Positions 18,628 to 27,483 are shown, numbered from the stretch's first letter. The stretch: 62,908 nucleotides of DNA from an uncultured Aquimarina sp. (GCA_947498765.1 CANMLG010000040.1:1-62908); one strand, 5' to 3'. Notes: generated by a model not told the origin, from the letters alone. Made by a program: numbers and translations.

Positions 18628-19245
18628 ATGAATAAAAAAATACTATTACTTGTAGTTTCATTATTTTTAGGAACAGTTGTAATGCAATCTCAACAAAGTA
18701 AATATGGTTTCAGGCTAGGGTTAAATTACAGTGAAATTGATTTTGAAGATAATAGTTCAGGTCTATTTGTTGGAGATGAAGATGCTAGAATAGGATTTGC
18801 AGCAGGTTTTTTTGCAACTTATTTTTTATCTGAAAAATTTAGTATTCAACCAGAAATTCAATATTCTTCTCAAGGTGAAAAAACGCAGGTGCTAAATAAA
18901 GAATCTGTAAATGTTCCCGCAGATCAACCTAGATCTTTTGATAGATTGAATTATGGAGTATTACAGATGCCTATATTTTTAAATTTTCATATTACTCATA
19001 ATCTTCATATTTCAGCAGGCCCACAAGTTGGAATTCTTATATGGGAATGGGAAAGAGCAGGTAATTATGAAATTTTTCAATTCTCTGGTATTGGAGGAAT
19101 AGGTTACTATATCAATGATAATTTAGGAGTAGATTTAAGGGCCTCATATGGTTTAACAGATGTAATAAAAACAAATAGTACAAGTACTTTTGATGCTATA
19201 GGAGTAAATCATTATATACAATTATCGTTATCATATCGATTATAA
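18628..19245 (+). CDS. Outer-membrane beta-barrel (PorT-like) protein
   Basis: A 205-residue protein with a signal peptide (MNKKILLLVVSLFLGTVVMQSQ). It then has alternating strands typical of the small Bacteroidota outer-membrane barrels: KYGFRLGLNYSEIDFED, FFATYFLSEKFSIQPEIQYS, LNFHITHNLHISAGPQVGIL, and a terminal strand ending in an aromatic-rich HYIQLSLSYRL. About eight strands are likely. The specific function is unknown. It is monocistronic, followed by a clear terminator. Confidence 0.8.
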   Translation: MNKKILLLVVSLFLGTVVMQSQQSKYGFRLGLNYSEIDFEDNSSGLFVGDEDARIGFAAGFFATYFLSEKFSIQPEIQYSSQGEKTQVLNKESVNVPADQPRSFDRLNYGVLQMPIFLNFHITHNLHISAGPQVGILIWEWERAGNYEIFQFSGIGGIGYYINDNLGVDLRASYGLTDVIKTNSTSTFDAIGVNHYIQLSLSYRL

Positions 19246-19267
19246 AATACAATACATTAATTTTTTT

Positions 19268-19297
19268 AACGTCAGAACATTGTTCTGGCGTTTTTTA
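19268..19297 (+). terminator. Intrinsic terminator after the barrel protein gene
   Basis: The stem arms AACGTCAGAACA (19268-19279) and TGTTCTGGCGTT (19281-19292) contain one G-T pair and are followed by a T run. It lies 23 bp past the stop codon. Confidence 0.85.
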
Positions 19298-19357
19298 TTT
19301 GTGGGTTAATAACATTAAACCGAACTTTGTTAACTCAATATAATATAATCTATATAC

Positions 19358-19957
19358 ATGGAAATTGACTTTTCTAAAAATGGTGACGGATTAGTTCCTG
19401 CCATTATTCAAGACTTTAAAACAAAACAAGTACTTATGTTGGGCTACATGAACCATGAAGCTTATACTAAAACTATTGATACAAAAAAAGTCACTTTTTA
19501 TAGTCGAACAAAAAATAGATTATGGACCAAAGGTGAAGAAAGTGGAAATTTTTTAAATTTAGTATTTGTCAAAAATGACTGTGATAAAGATACTCTACTT
19601 GTTTACGTGGATCCTGTGGGTCCTACATGTCATACAGGTACAGATACTTGCTGGGCAGAAGAAAATATTTCAAATTATGGGTTTTTATCTAATTTAGAAG
19701 ATATAATTACGGACAGAATAAACACCGCTGATACTAAAAAAAGTTATGTAGCTTCTTTATTAGCAGACGGAATTAATAAAGTAGCTCAAAAAGTAGGAGA
19801 GGAGGCAGTAGAAGTAGTTATTGAGGCCAAGGATAATGATGAAGAATTATTTTTAAACGAAAGTGCAGACCTATTGTTTCATTATTTAATTTTGTTACAA
19901 GCTAAGGGTTATAAATTAGAAAATGTGGTTAACGTCTTACAAAAAAGGCAAAAATAG
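19358..19957 (+). CDS. hisIE: Phosphoribosyl-AMP cyclohydrolase / phosphoribosyl-ATP pyrophosphatase
   Basis: A 199-residue bifunctional histidine enzyme for steps two and three of the pathway. The HisI domain (1-105) has FYSRTKNRLWTKGEESGN and the zinc/metal cysteines CDKD, CHTGTDTCW. The HisE domain (about 108-199) has SYVASLLADGINKVAQKVGEEAVEVVIEAKD. Both are complete. It is isolated: no other his genes are in the window, whereas hisIE usually closes a his operon in this phylum. Confidence 0.93.
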   Translation: MEIDFSKNGDGLVPAIIQDFKTKQVLMLGYMNHEAYTKTIDTKKVTFYSRTKNRLWTKGEESGNFLNLVFVKNDCDKDTLLVYVDPVGPTCHTGTDTCWAEENISNYGFLSNLEDIITDRINTADTKKSYVASLLADGINKVAQKVGEEAVEVVIEAKDNDEELFLNESADLLFHYLILLQAKGYKLENVVNVLQKRQK

Positions 19958-20093
19958 AATGTGCTTTTATATTTTTTGATCTGATTTTCAGTTTTTTTAG
20001 ATAATTTTCAATAAAAAGTAAGACCATATTCAAAAGTTTTGTATTTTGGCTCAATCTTTGAATACCCAGAGATAATAATTAAAATACATTACA

Positions 20094-20285
20094 ATGAGTA
20101 AAGGAACAGTAAAATTCTTCAACGATTCAAAAGGATTCGGATTTATTACAGAAGAAGGTTCAAACAAAGATCATTTTGTTCACATTTCAGGTTTAATTGA
20201 CGAAGTTCGTGAGGGCGACGAAGTTGAATTTGAATTAACAGAAGGTCGTAAAGGATTAAATGCAATAAACGTAAAAGTTATCTAA
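20094..20285 (+). CDS. Cold-shock protein, CspA family
   Basis: A 63-residue single cold-shock domain. RNP1-like [10 protein letters not shown] and RNP2-like HFVHIS nucleic-acid-binding motifs are present. It is an RNA chaperone thought to melt mRNA structure. It is monocistronic, with about 136 bp of upstream region and a terminator 25 bp after the stop. The higher G+C and biased codons compared with its neighbours suggest strong expression. Confidence 0.93.
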   Translation: MSKGTVKFFNDSKGFGFITEEGSNKDHFVHISGLIDEVREGDEVEFELTEGRKGLNAINVKVI

Positions 20286-20309
20286 ACATATACGCTTAAA
20301 GTTTTTTCG

Positions 20310-20340
20310 AAACCCATCACAATTGTTGATGGGTTTTTTT
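20310..20340 (+). terminator. Intrinsic terminator after the cold-shock gene
   Basis: The arms AAACCCATCA (20310-20319) and TGATGGGTTT (20327-20336) form a perfect 10-bp stem with a 7-nt loop and T run. Confidence 0.88.
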
Positions 20341-20414
20341 GTATGTTGTATTGGCGTAACCATGACTGTAAAGAGTTTTAAGTTTTAACGTCTATTTTAT
20401 TATAAATATGAACT

Positions 20415-20714
20415 ATGAAAAGTAATTTTAAAGATATAATAAATTCAAAAACACCTGTTTTAGTAGATTTTTTTGGAGAATGGTGTGGTCCTTGCCAAAC
20501 ACTAATGCCTATTTTAAAAGAGGTTAAAGACGAACTTGGAGATACGATTAAAATAGTTAAGATTGATATTGATAAAAATCAAGCTCTAGCTCAAAACTTT
20601 CAGGTGAGAAGTGTACCCACTTTAATTTTATTTAAAGAAGGAAAAGCCCATTGGCGTAAGTCAGGTGCGTTGCCCAAAAATGCAATTATTGATGTTATTA
20701 AAACGCATGGCTAG
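20415..20714 (+). CDS. Thioredoxin family protein
   Basis: A 99-residue thioredoxin fold. The redox site WCGPC (about residues 23-27) is intact and the cis-proline lies in RSVPTLILF. It has no signal peptide, so it is a cytoplasmic disulfide reductant or a thioredoxin-like protein. The last three codons overlap the ATG of a short-chain dehydrogenase remnant (20707-20886), so an inserted or rearranged end is possible; the C-terminal helix ends at HG and looks complete. Confidence 0.92.
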   Translation: MKSNFKDIINSKTPVLVDFFGEWCGPCQTLMPILKEVKDELGDTIKIVKIDIDKNQALAQNFQVRSVPTLILFKEGKAHWRKSGALPKNAIIDVIKTHG

Positions 20715-20886
20715 TGTAGCATCTATTCATCCTGGTTGGGAAAAAACCACAATAGCTAAAGATAATAACATAAATGGTAATTTAACTCCTGAAGAAGCTG
20801 CAATTAATATCTGTGATTTTATTGGCAGTGATTACAAAAATGGGGTGTATTGGGATACAGAAACTAATTCAGCGCTTTTATGGTGA
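20707..20886 (+). pseudogene. C-terminal remnant of a short-chain dehydrogenase
   Basis: A 59-residue reading frame starting at an ATG inside the thioredoxin stop region. It reads SIHPGWEKTTIA, then LTPEEAAINICDFI and GVYWDTETNSALLW. This matches the C-terminus of sniffer/CsgA-type SDRs, whose PGWVxT loop, LTPEE helix and final xLxW strand occur in the same order and spacing. The first 170 or so residues, with the Rossmann fold and catalytic residues, are absent. The loop has E in place of V. It could be a decayed gene trapped behind thioredoxin. Family assignment is from motif recall. Confidence 0.7.
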
Positions 20887-21066
20887 AATAATTACATATA
20901 CACTTTAGTTTAATAGTTTTAAAGATTCAAGGTCTGAAATCCAATATTATTATAAAAAGAATCCAGAAAAACCTTTTTGTAAAAAATATATAATACCTAA
21001 ATTATTATTTTTACAGGATGAGTTTTTCGCATATTTATAAATGTGATTATTGATTTTTTTTACACT

Positions 21067-22326
21067 ATGGCAAATAAACAAATTGTAATTATTGGTGCAG
21101 GTTTTGCAGGGATTTCGATGGCAAAAGCCTTAAAAAATAAAGGCACAGATGTATTAATTTTAGATGAAAATAATTTTCACAATTTTCAACCTTTATTATA
21201 CCAAATAGCTACAGGGGGGTTAGAGCCTTACAGTATTGCGTATCCTGTACGTCGAATTTTACGAGGGTGTAAAAATATTCGTTTCCGCATGGCAAAAGTG
21301 AATAGTATTGATGCTGAAAATAAAGTATTGGATACTTCGCTAGGGAATATTAACTATGATAGTTTAATTATTGCAACTGGTAGTAAGACCAATTTTTTCA
21401 ATTTTTCAGAGGAAACAAAAAAGCATTTACTTTCATTGAAAAGTGTGCCAGAGGCTTTAGATATTAGAAGTTTTATTTTTCAAAATTTGGAACGTGCTTT
21501 AGTAAAATGGGAAGGTGAAACTGTTGATGAAATTATAAGTATTGCTGTTGTTGGAGGGGGGGCGGCCGGAATAGAAGTAGCTGGAGCATTAGCAGAAATG
21601 AAAAAACATGTTATTCCCAGGGATTTTCCAGATTTAGATGTTTCTAAAATGAAAATTCATTTATATCAATCTTCGCCTAGGCTGTTAAAAACAATGTCCG
21701 AAGAGGCTTCTTCCAAAAGTTTAGAATTTTTACAGAAAATGGGAGTTGAAGTAAAATTAAATTCGCGTGTAACAGATTATGATGGAGATTTATTAGTTTT
21801 AAAAACGGGTGAAAAATTTAAAACAGATACGGTTATTTGGGCAGCAGGTGTAAAGGGAACACTTATTAATGGCTTATCAGAAAATATTATTGTTAGAGGC
21901 GACCGTATAAAAGTTGATGCGTATAATAAAGTAATAGGTAGCGATAGTATTTATGCTATAGGAGATGTTGCTTGTCATATTACCGAAAAAGCCCCTTATG
22001 GTTTGCCAATGCTTGCTCCAGTAGCACAACAACAAGGGGAATTATTAGCCAAAAACATAGTAAATGCTTTAAAAGGTAAACCAATGAAAGCTTTTGAATA
22101 TAATGATAAAGGTTGTATGGCAACTATTGGCAGAAATAAAGCAGTTGTTGATTTACCTAATTTTAAATTTCAAGGAGCTTTTGCATGGTATGTATGGATG
22201 TTTGTACATATTTTTTCTTTAGTCGGATTTAGAAATAAATTAGTGGCTATAATTGACTGGATGTCAAATTACTTCACTTATGATCGTCCTTTAGGTTTAA
22301 TTATTAGGCGTTTTGATAAAAAATAA
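21067..22326 (+). CDS. ndh: Type II NADH:quinone oxidoreductase (NDH-2)
   Basis: A 419-residue FAD/NAD(P) oxidoreductase. The FAD loop VIIGAGFAG (about 7-15) and the NADH loop VVGGGAAGIE (about 165-174) are visible. IYAIGDVACH is the second FAD motif, and the C-terminal amphipathic region (FAWYVWMFVHIFSLVGFR) would bind the membrane face. It passes electrons from NADH to menaquinone without proton pumping, which fits the men genes upstream. The start at 21067 is preferred; the frame's upstream ATG at 21043 would prefix eight hydrophobic residues. Confidence 0.88.
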   Translation: MANKQIVIIGAGFAGISMAKALKNKGTDVLILDENNFHNFQPLLYQIATGGLEPYSIAYPVRRILRGCKNIRFRMAKVNSIDAENKVLDTSLGNINYDSLIIATGSKTNFFNFSEETKKHLLSLKSVPEALDIRSFIFQNLERALVKWEGETVDEIISIAVVGGGAAGIEVAGALAEMKKHVIPRDFPDLDVSKMKIHLYQSSPRLLKTMSEEASSKSLEFLQKMGVEVKLNSRVTDYDGDLLVLKTGEKFKTDTVIWAAGVKGTLINGLSENIIVRGDRIKVDAYNKVIGSDSIYAIGDVACHITEKAPYGLPMLAPVAQQQGELLAKNIVNALKGKPMKAFEYNDKGCMATIGRNKAVVDLPNFKFQGAFAWYVWMFVHIFSLVGFRNKLVAIIDWMSNYFTYDRPLGLIIRRFDKK

Positions 22327-22348
22327 TTCCAGAAAATATGTATAGATA

Positions 22349-22891
22349 TTAATAAAAAAGAATGTCCTCGTCAAAAGATTTTCCCTTAATCTTTACATCA
22401 TAACGAGCAATGGGTAAATAAACGTTACTGATATTACTTTTTAAGCCTTTATATACAGATTTTCCGGATCGATCATAAATCAATATTTTAGGATTTCCAT
22501 TTATTTTTTTTAGATACTCAACTTTGTCTAAACTAACACTTCTAAGGTTAGTTTTTTTAATGATGCTTTTTGACGATATTCCTTCTGCATGTTTACAAAA
22601 AATGTAACTATCAAGTAGTTTAGGGTAAATTTTACTATCCTCTTCAACAATTATACTGCCAGTTAATTGCACAATTATGTTATTAAAAACAAAACCAGAC
22701 TTATTTCTAATCTTCATGTTTTTACCAGTTATAATTATTTCTTCTCGGGTATTATATTCCTTTTTTAAAATATTTCCATCAACTATAAAATTCCCTTTTA
22801 TATTGGCTAGTTGCTGAGTCATGTCTATATATTTTTGCGAAAAAATGGGAAGAGTTGTTAATGTAATTGCATAAAAAATAATTTTTTTCAT
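22349..22891 (-). CDS. Exported protein of unknown function
   Basis: A 180-residue protein with a signal peptide (MKKIIFYAITLTTLPIFSQ). The start at 22891 is chosen because a well-formed promoter lies at 22924-22954, upstream of it; an in-frame ATG at 22945 would lie within that promoter. The middle part holds strands typical of right-handed beta structures (KGNFIVDGNILKKEYN, IIITGKNMKIRNKSGFVFNN). The C-terminus (PKILIYDRSGKSVYKGL to the end) resembles a degenerate T9SS type A tail with the YDxxGKxV strand. No catalytic motif is visible. Confidence 0.6.
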   Translation of the reverse strand: MKKIIFYAITLTTLPIFSQKYIDMTQQLANIKGNFIVDGNILKKEYNTREEIIITGKNMKIRNKSGFVFNNIIVQLTGSIIVEEDSKIYPKLLDSYIFCKHAEGISSKSIIKKTNLRSVSLDKVEYLKKINGNPKILIYDRSGKSVYKGLKSNISNVYLPIARYDVKIKGKSFDEDILFY

Positions 22892-22923
22892 TGTAAAATT
22901 AAGCTTGTTTGGGGTTAATAAAA

Positions 22924-22954
22924 CAAAAATATCAAACCTATCCACACTTGCAAA
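22924..22954 (-). promoter_or_regulatory. Consensus Bacteroidota promoter (TTTG-19-TATTTTTG)
   Basis: On the minus strand TTTG (22954-22951) is followed by a 19-nt spacer and TATTTTTG (22931-22924), matching the -33/-7 consensus of Bacteroidota primary sigma factor with standard spacing. It drives the exported protein gene starting at 22891 and sets its start codon. Confidence 0.75.
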
Positions 22955-23469
22955 TTACTATGCGTGCTTAATAAATAGTATAATAAAAACTTAATATTAA
23001 AGATTATTTTACACAAAAAACTAACCATTAAATAGCTAAAAAATAACATAGATAATTTTTTAAAAATGTCTAATATTAAAACACTAAATGGAGTTATTTT
23101 GTAATGTACTGAAAATAGGTATATTAAATTTTATTAAAAATGATAAGCTATTTTTTAAATTTAATTGGAGTTATATTTTACTATACATAGTAGCTTTTCT
23201 TAATTTTATACATACTATATCTAAAATTAAATTAAAAAATGAAAATAATTATATGTAAAAGTTAGTTAGAGTGTTTTGAGAAGCGAAATAAAGTATTGAA
23301 GTAAATTCATTTAGAAAAGGGTATAAAATTTATCTAACTCTTTGTTAACATTGCAAAAAATGTTTTGATAAAATCCGATTATCATCTAAATAATTATAGA
23401 TATTAAATAATAATCGGATTCTGATTAATAACTAAACCTTTAAAGTGAATTTAAAATTTGTTTTGATGC
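22955..23469. other. AT-rich intergenic region
   Basis: A 515-bp region between two leftward genes. It holds a perfect 11-bp inverted repeat AATCCGATTAT (23372-23382) and ATAATCGGATT (23410-23420), which may terminate the AraC gene. A 56-codon frame at 23088-23258 on the plus strand encodes a hydrophobic peptide but has no supporting evidence. Nothing else is recognised. Confidence 0.4.
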
Positions 23470-24357
23470 TTAAATAGTGTCAAATTGAATTTTACGATAT
23501 TGAAAAGGAGTGTGACCTACAATTTTTTTAAATTGTTTATTAAAATAGGGAGTTGAATTATAACCGCATTCAAAACCAATTTCTTTAATGGCATAATCTG
23601 TATTCGCTAGTAATTTTTTAGCTACATCAATACGAATAGCATTTAAATAATTGGAAAAAGTTGTATTAGTTTCATTTTTGAAGAATCTACAAAATGATGA
23701 AACTGTCATATTAGCGATTTCCGCACAAGTTTCAATATGAATTTCTTTTTTATAATTCTCCATCAAAAATTCATGAATTTTAAGCATTCTATTTGATTTA
23801 AAATAAAAACTTTTCTTTAAATAATTTTCTGAAACTAATAATTCATAATCTGAAAGACTTATTAAGTTTAAAATTTTTAGCAACTGTATTAATTGATCAA
23901 ATGGATTAAGTTTAGGGATTTCTCTAAGTAAAAAATTAATCTCTTTTTTGTGTTTTCCGGTAATTTTTAAGCCTCGTTCAGAATAACTAAGAGCTTTTCG
24001 AACTCCTTTTAATTCGGGAACACTAACAAAAAAAGAACCAAAAATTTCTTTATTAAATTGGACATAAATGGATTCGCAATATTTTTCTGAATTTTCTTTC
24101 AAAAAACTGTCATCTGGAATCCAGGCATGTGGCAGCAAACCACCCAAAAGAACCAAATCATCAGGTTCAAATTGATCTACGTGATCGCCTACTAATCGTT
24201 TACCAAACCCTTTAGTAATTGATAAAAGTTCAATTTCGGGATGATAATGCCATGCACCACTAAAATAAGGTTGTTTATACACTCCAGTGTGAAAAGAAGA
24301 ATGTAAAGGTGTTTCTATTTTTTCTAATGAAACAGAAATTTGATCAGACTGACTCAT
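23470..24357 (-). CDS. AraC family transcriptional regulator with cupin-like sensor
   Basis: A 295-residue regulator. The N-terminal domain (about 15-150) is an AraC-type cupin with the HYHPEIELLSITKG and DLVLLGGLLPHAWIPD strands, likely a sugar sensor. The C-terminal two helix-turn-helix units include IHIETCAEIANMTVSSFCRFF and the IGFECGYNSTPYFNKQFKKIVGHTPFQYR signature. It is transcribed divergently from the GH2 gene across 90 bp, which holds repeated operator-like motifs overlapping its own -7 box, consistent with control of both genes by a galactoside-derived signal. Confidence 0.9.
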   Translation of the reverse strand: MSQSDQISVSLEKIETPLHSSFHTGVYKQPYFSGAWHYHPEIELLSITKGFGKRLVGDHVDQFEPDDLVLLGGLLPHAWIPDDSFLKENSEKYCESIYVQFNKEIFGSFFVSVPELKGVRKALSYSERGLKITGKHKKEINFLLREIPKLNPFDQLIQLLKILNLISLSDYELLVSENYLKKSFYFKSNRMLKIHEFLMENYKKEIHIETCAEIANMTVSSFCRFFKNETNTTFSNYLNAIRIDVAKKLLANTDYAIKEIGFECGYNSTPYFNKQFKKIVGHTPFQYRKIQFDTI

Positions 24358-24382
24358 ATCTAACTGGTAATTAAATGTAATT

Positions 24383-24401
24383 TAGTGCAAATATAGTGCA
24401 A
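24383..24401. promoter_or_regulatory. Tandem TAGTGCAA repeats over the AraC -7 box
   Basis: Two direct copies of TAGTGCAA lie at 24383-24390 and 24394-24401, an 11-bp period. A minus-strand TATATTTG (24395-24388), an exact -7 box for the AraC gene, lies between and overlaps them. Binding here would block the regulator's own promoter and could activate the divergent GH2 gene about 47 bp away. Regulator identity is inferred from position. Confidence 0.5.
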
Positions 24402-24447
24402 TTTTTAGCAACTATATTGTTATAGATTTACACTACATTATCATTTT

Positions 24448-27009
24448 ATGGGTTATTTTCTGAAATTTAGGCTTACTTTTTTTATTTTTTGTGTTTCCAC
24501 TTTTTTGTTTGGATGTACTAATTTAACATCCCAAACTAGAGAAATTATTGACTTTAATGATGAATGGAAATTTCATTTAGGAAATGTTAAAGGTGCTGAA
24601 TTACCTAAGTATAATGATGCCTCTTGGGAGGTACTTAATGTACCTCATGATTGGAGTATACATTCTGGCTATATAAAAGAGGGAGCTAGTGCTTGTAGTA
24701 CTGGATTTGTTGTTGGTGGAGTGGGGTGGTACCGAAAAAACTTTACACTTACTACTAATGATAAGGAAAAACAAATTCATATCAAATTTGATGGTGTTTA
24801 CAACAATTCAAGTGTATGGATTAATGGTCATTTAATAGGAACCAGGCCTAATGGCTATAGTAGTTTTTCTTATGATTTAACTCAGTATCTTAATTATGAT
24901 AACACACAAAATATAATAGTTGTAAAAGTAGATCATACCGCTTATGCAGATTCTCGTTGGTATACAGGTTCAGGAATTTATCGAAAAGTAACTTTAATAA
25001 AAACAAATTCCTTACATATTGAGGAATGGGGAGTACAAATTCAAACCAATAAGGTTTCTTCAAATAAGGCTTCTATTTCAATAAAAACACAATTAAACAA
25101 GGCTATTTCTTCCGAAAAGGAAAATGTAAGCTTGCAATTTCAGGTTTTTGACGCATTGGGCAATGAAGTGATAAACAATAGTAAAGCGATTGTATCTAAA
25201 GACTCTGAGGTAATAGTAAGTATTGATCAACCAAATTTGTGGTCTGTAGTATCCCCTTATTTATATCATTTAAAAGTAAGTTTAGTTTTAAATTCGGTTA
25301 AAGTTGATGAAATTACAGAAAGCTTTGGAATCCGTTTCTTTGATTTTAATGCCAATTATGGGTTTTCATTAAATGGAAAAAAAATGAAACTGAAAGGGGT
25401 TAATTTACATCATGATGCGGGAGCATTAGGGGCAGCCGTACCCAAAGCCATATGGAAATATAGATTACAAAAATTAAAAGCAATAGGGGTAAATGCAGTG
25501 CGTTTATCGCACAACCCTCATGCAGTAGAATTGTTGGAGGTTTGTGATGAATTAGGTCTTTTAGTTATTAATGAAGCCTTTGATGAGTGGAATATTCCTA
25601 AAGCTAAAAGTAAAGTGTATTTAGGTGATAATGCTGCTTCTGGGGAGGCAGCAAAAGCATATCCCATTCATTTTGATAAGTGGGCAGAAAAGGATTTAAA
25701 AGATTTAATTAAAAGAGACTTTAATCATCCTTCTGTAATTATGTGGAGTATTGGAAATGAAATTGAATGGACTTATCCGCATTATACAAAAACCTACAAT
25801 GATGTTAACGGTAAGCAAGAGTATTTTAAACACACTCCAATTTATGATTCGTTAATTATAAAAAAAGCTTTTGCTAAAAATTTAGAAGGCAAGAAGGACC
25901 CATTAGTTACTTATGCTAATAAATTAAGTAAGTGGGTTAAAGAAATTGATACGACAAGACCTGTAACCAGTGGTAGCGTACATCCCTCTATTGGTATAGC
26001 AAGTGGTTATGGTGCTGCAGTAGATGTATATGGGTTTAATTACCGAGTGGTGGAATATGATGCTGCTCATAAAGCCTACCCAGATTTAAAAATGGTAGGT
26101 TCAGAAAATTGGGGAGCTTATTCGGAATGGAAAAATTGTGTGGAGCGCGATTTTGTTGCTGGAATTTTTATTTGGACTGGTTTTGCTTATTTGGGAGAGG
26201 CTGGTCCTTGGCCACGTAAAGGCTTAGATATTTCACTATTTGATTTTGCGGGGTTTAAAAATCCAAGGGGGCATTTTTTTGAATGTTTATGGAATGACAA
26301 ACCTAAAGTATACATGGTGACCACACCTGAAAAAGAATCAGAATTTTCATTTTCGGACCAAACAGGTTGGGAGTTTGATATGCAGTTAAAAAAGCCACCT
26401 TTATGGGCTAATTTACGTTTATGGGAATGGTATAAAGTCTATTCTAAATGGAACTATTTACCTAATGAATCTATTATTGTACAAACCTATACTAATTGTG
26501 ATGAAGCTGAATTATTTTTAAATAATAGTTCACTTGGAAAACAGAAACGTTCCGATTTTTCGGAGGATAATATTATTAAGTGGCAAGTTCCCTTCCAGGA
26601 AGGGAAACTAACAGTAAAAGGATTTAATAAAGGTGTAGAAGTTGATAATTATGAATTAAATACCGCTAGTGATATAGCAAAAATTGAATTGACTTCAAAT
26701 AGAAAAGTAATGCGGAATAGTGGTTATGATGTTAGTGTTATTACGCTACAACTTTTAGATAGAGCGGGTCATTTAGTTACAGATAAGGATATCGAAATTG
26801 AATTTAAGGTAGATGGTCCAGCAAAAAATATAGGAATTGATAATGGTTGGGAAATGAATATACAACCACACAAATCCAATAAAATTATTACGCATAATGG
26901 TAAGGCAGTATTATTTATTCAAGCTACAAAAAATGAAGGTTTAATTAGTGTTGAGGCCTTTTCAAAAGAATTAATTTCAAATACTATTTCAATTAATAAT
27001 ACATTATGA
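24448..27009 (+). CDS. Lipoprotein glycoside hydrolase family 2 (beta-galactosidase-like)
   Basis: An 853-residue protein with a lipoprotein signal (lipobox FLFGC, Cys23), so likely tethered to an envelope membrane. Domains in order are a jelly-roll sugar-binding domain (about 30-185), an immunoglobulin-like domain (about 190-300), a TIM barrel (about 300-600) and C-terminal beta-sandwich modules. The catalytic acid/base is probably Glu438 in SIGNEIEW and the nucleophile Glu553 in MVGSENWG. Within GH2, beta-galactosidase is favoured but glucuronidase or mannosidase activity is not excluded. The DARHN and HDAGALGA type loops support an exo-enzyme. It is divergent from the AraC gene, and no SusC/SusD pair is nearby. 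Confidence 0.85.
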   Translation: MGYFLKFRLTFFIFCVSTFLFGCTNLTSQTREIIDFNDEWKFHLGNVKGAELPKYNDASWEVLNVPHDWSIHSGYIKEGASACSTGFVVGGVGWYRKNFTLTTNDKEKQIHIKFDGVYNNSSVWINGHLIGTRPNGYSSFSYDLTQYLNYDNTQNIIVVKVDHTAYADSRWYTGSGIYRKVTLIKTNSLHIEEWGVQIQTNKVSSNKASISIKTQLNKAISSEKENVSLQFQVFDALGNEVINNSKAIVSKDSEVIVSIDQPNLWSVVSPYLYHLKVSLVLNSVKVDEITESFGIRFFDFNANYGFSLNGKKMKLKGVNLHHDAGALGAAVPKAIWKYRLQKLKAIGVNAVRLSHNPHAVELLEVCDELGLLVINEAFDEWNIPKAKSKVYLGDNAASGEAAKAYPIHFDKWAEKDLKDLIKRDFNHPSVIMWSIGNEIEWTYPHYTKTYNDVNGKQEYFKHTPIYDSLIIKKAFAKNLEGKKDPLVTYANKLSKWVKEIDTTRPVTSGSVHPSIGIASGYGAAVDVYGFNYRVVEYDAAHKAYPDLKMVGSENWGAYSEWKNCVERDFVAGIFIWTGFAYLGEAGPWPRKGLDISLFDFAGFKNPRGHFFECLWNDKPKVYMVTTPEKESEFSFSDQTGWEFDMQLKKPPLWANLRLWEWYKVYSKWNYLPNESIIVQTYTNCDEAELFLNNSSLGKQKRSDFSEDNIIKWQVPFQEGKLTVKGFNKGVEVDNYELNTASDIAKIELTSNRKVMRNSGYDVSVITLQLLDRAGHLVTDKDIEIEFKVDGPAKNIGIDNGWEMNIQPHKSNKIITHNGKAVLFIQATKNEGLISVEAFSKELISNTISINNTL

Positions 27010-27072
27010 TAAGATTTATTATATTTAATGAAACCTATTTATGAATAACACTATTAATTATTTTTAATCTAA

Positions 27073-27354
27073 ATGTTAGAGATAAGACCTAATTGCGAAA
27101 ACTGTGATAAATTACTTCCAAATACTAGTAATGAAGCTATGATTTGTAGTTATGAATGTACATTTTGTAAAGATTGTGTGGATCAGGTTTTAAAAAATGT
27201 ATGCCCTAATTGTGGTGGTGGTTTTGAAAAAAGGCCTACACGTCCATCGGGTCAATTATTAAAATATCCTCCTCAAAAAGAAAAAGTGTTAAAACCGGTA
27301 CTGGTCAATAGTTTTTTGGAAAAAAACAGAGGTGTTGATCCCAGAAAAAGATGA
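27073..27354 (+). CDS. DUF1272 zinc-ribbon-like protein
   Basis: A 93-residue protein with paired cysteines: CENC, then CSYECTFCKDC and CPNCGG, which form a treble-clef or zinc-ribbon-like site. The sequence matches the DUF1272 family (MLEIRPNCENCDKLLP...). The function is unknown. It lies 63 bp after the GH2 gene, but the unrelated composition and the AT-rich gap make cotranscription uncertain. The basic C-terminus follows the domain. Confidence 0.8.
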   Translation: MLEIRPNCENCDKLLPNTSNEAMICSYECTFCKDCVDQVLKNVCPNCGGGFEKRPTRPSGQLLKYPPQKEKVLKPVLVNSFLEKNRGVDPRKR

Positions 27355-27483
27355 TTCATCTTTTAGTTATCTAGAATACATTTTCTACTTAGTTAGGAGA
27401 TATTAACATCTATCAATTACTTTTCTGCGTTTATCAAAAAAAATCTAAGAATAAGCTTTTATTACTTTTTTTTATTAATTGAG

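Noticed and set aside
23088..23258. 56-residue hydrophobic frame in the gap before the AraC gene
   Set aside because: AT-rich, one hydrophobic stretch, no promoter, no recognised homology; kept only as a note in the intergenic entry.
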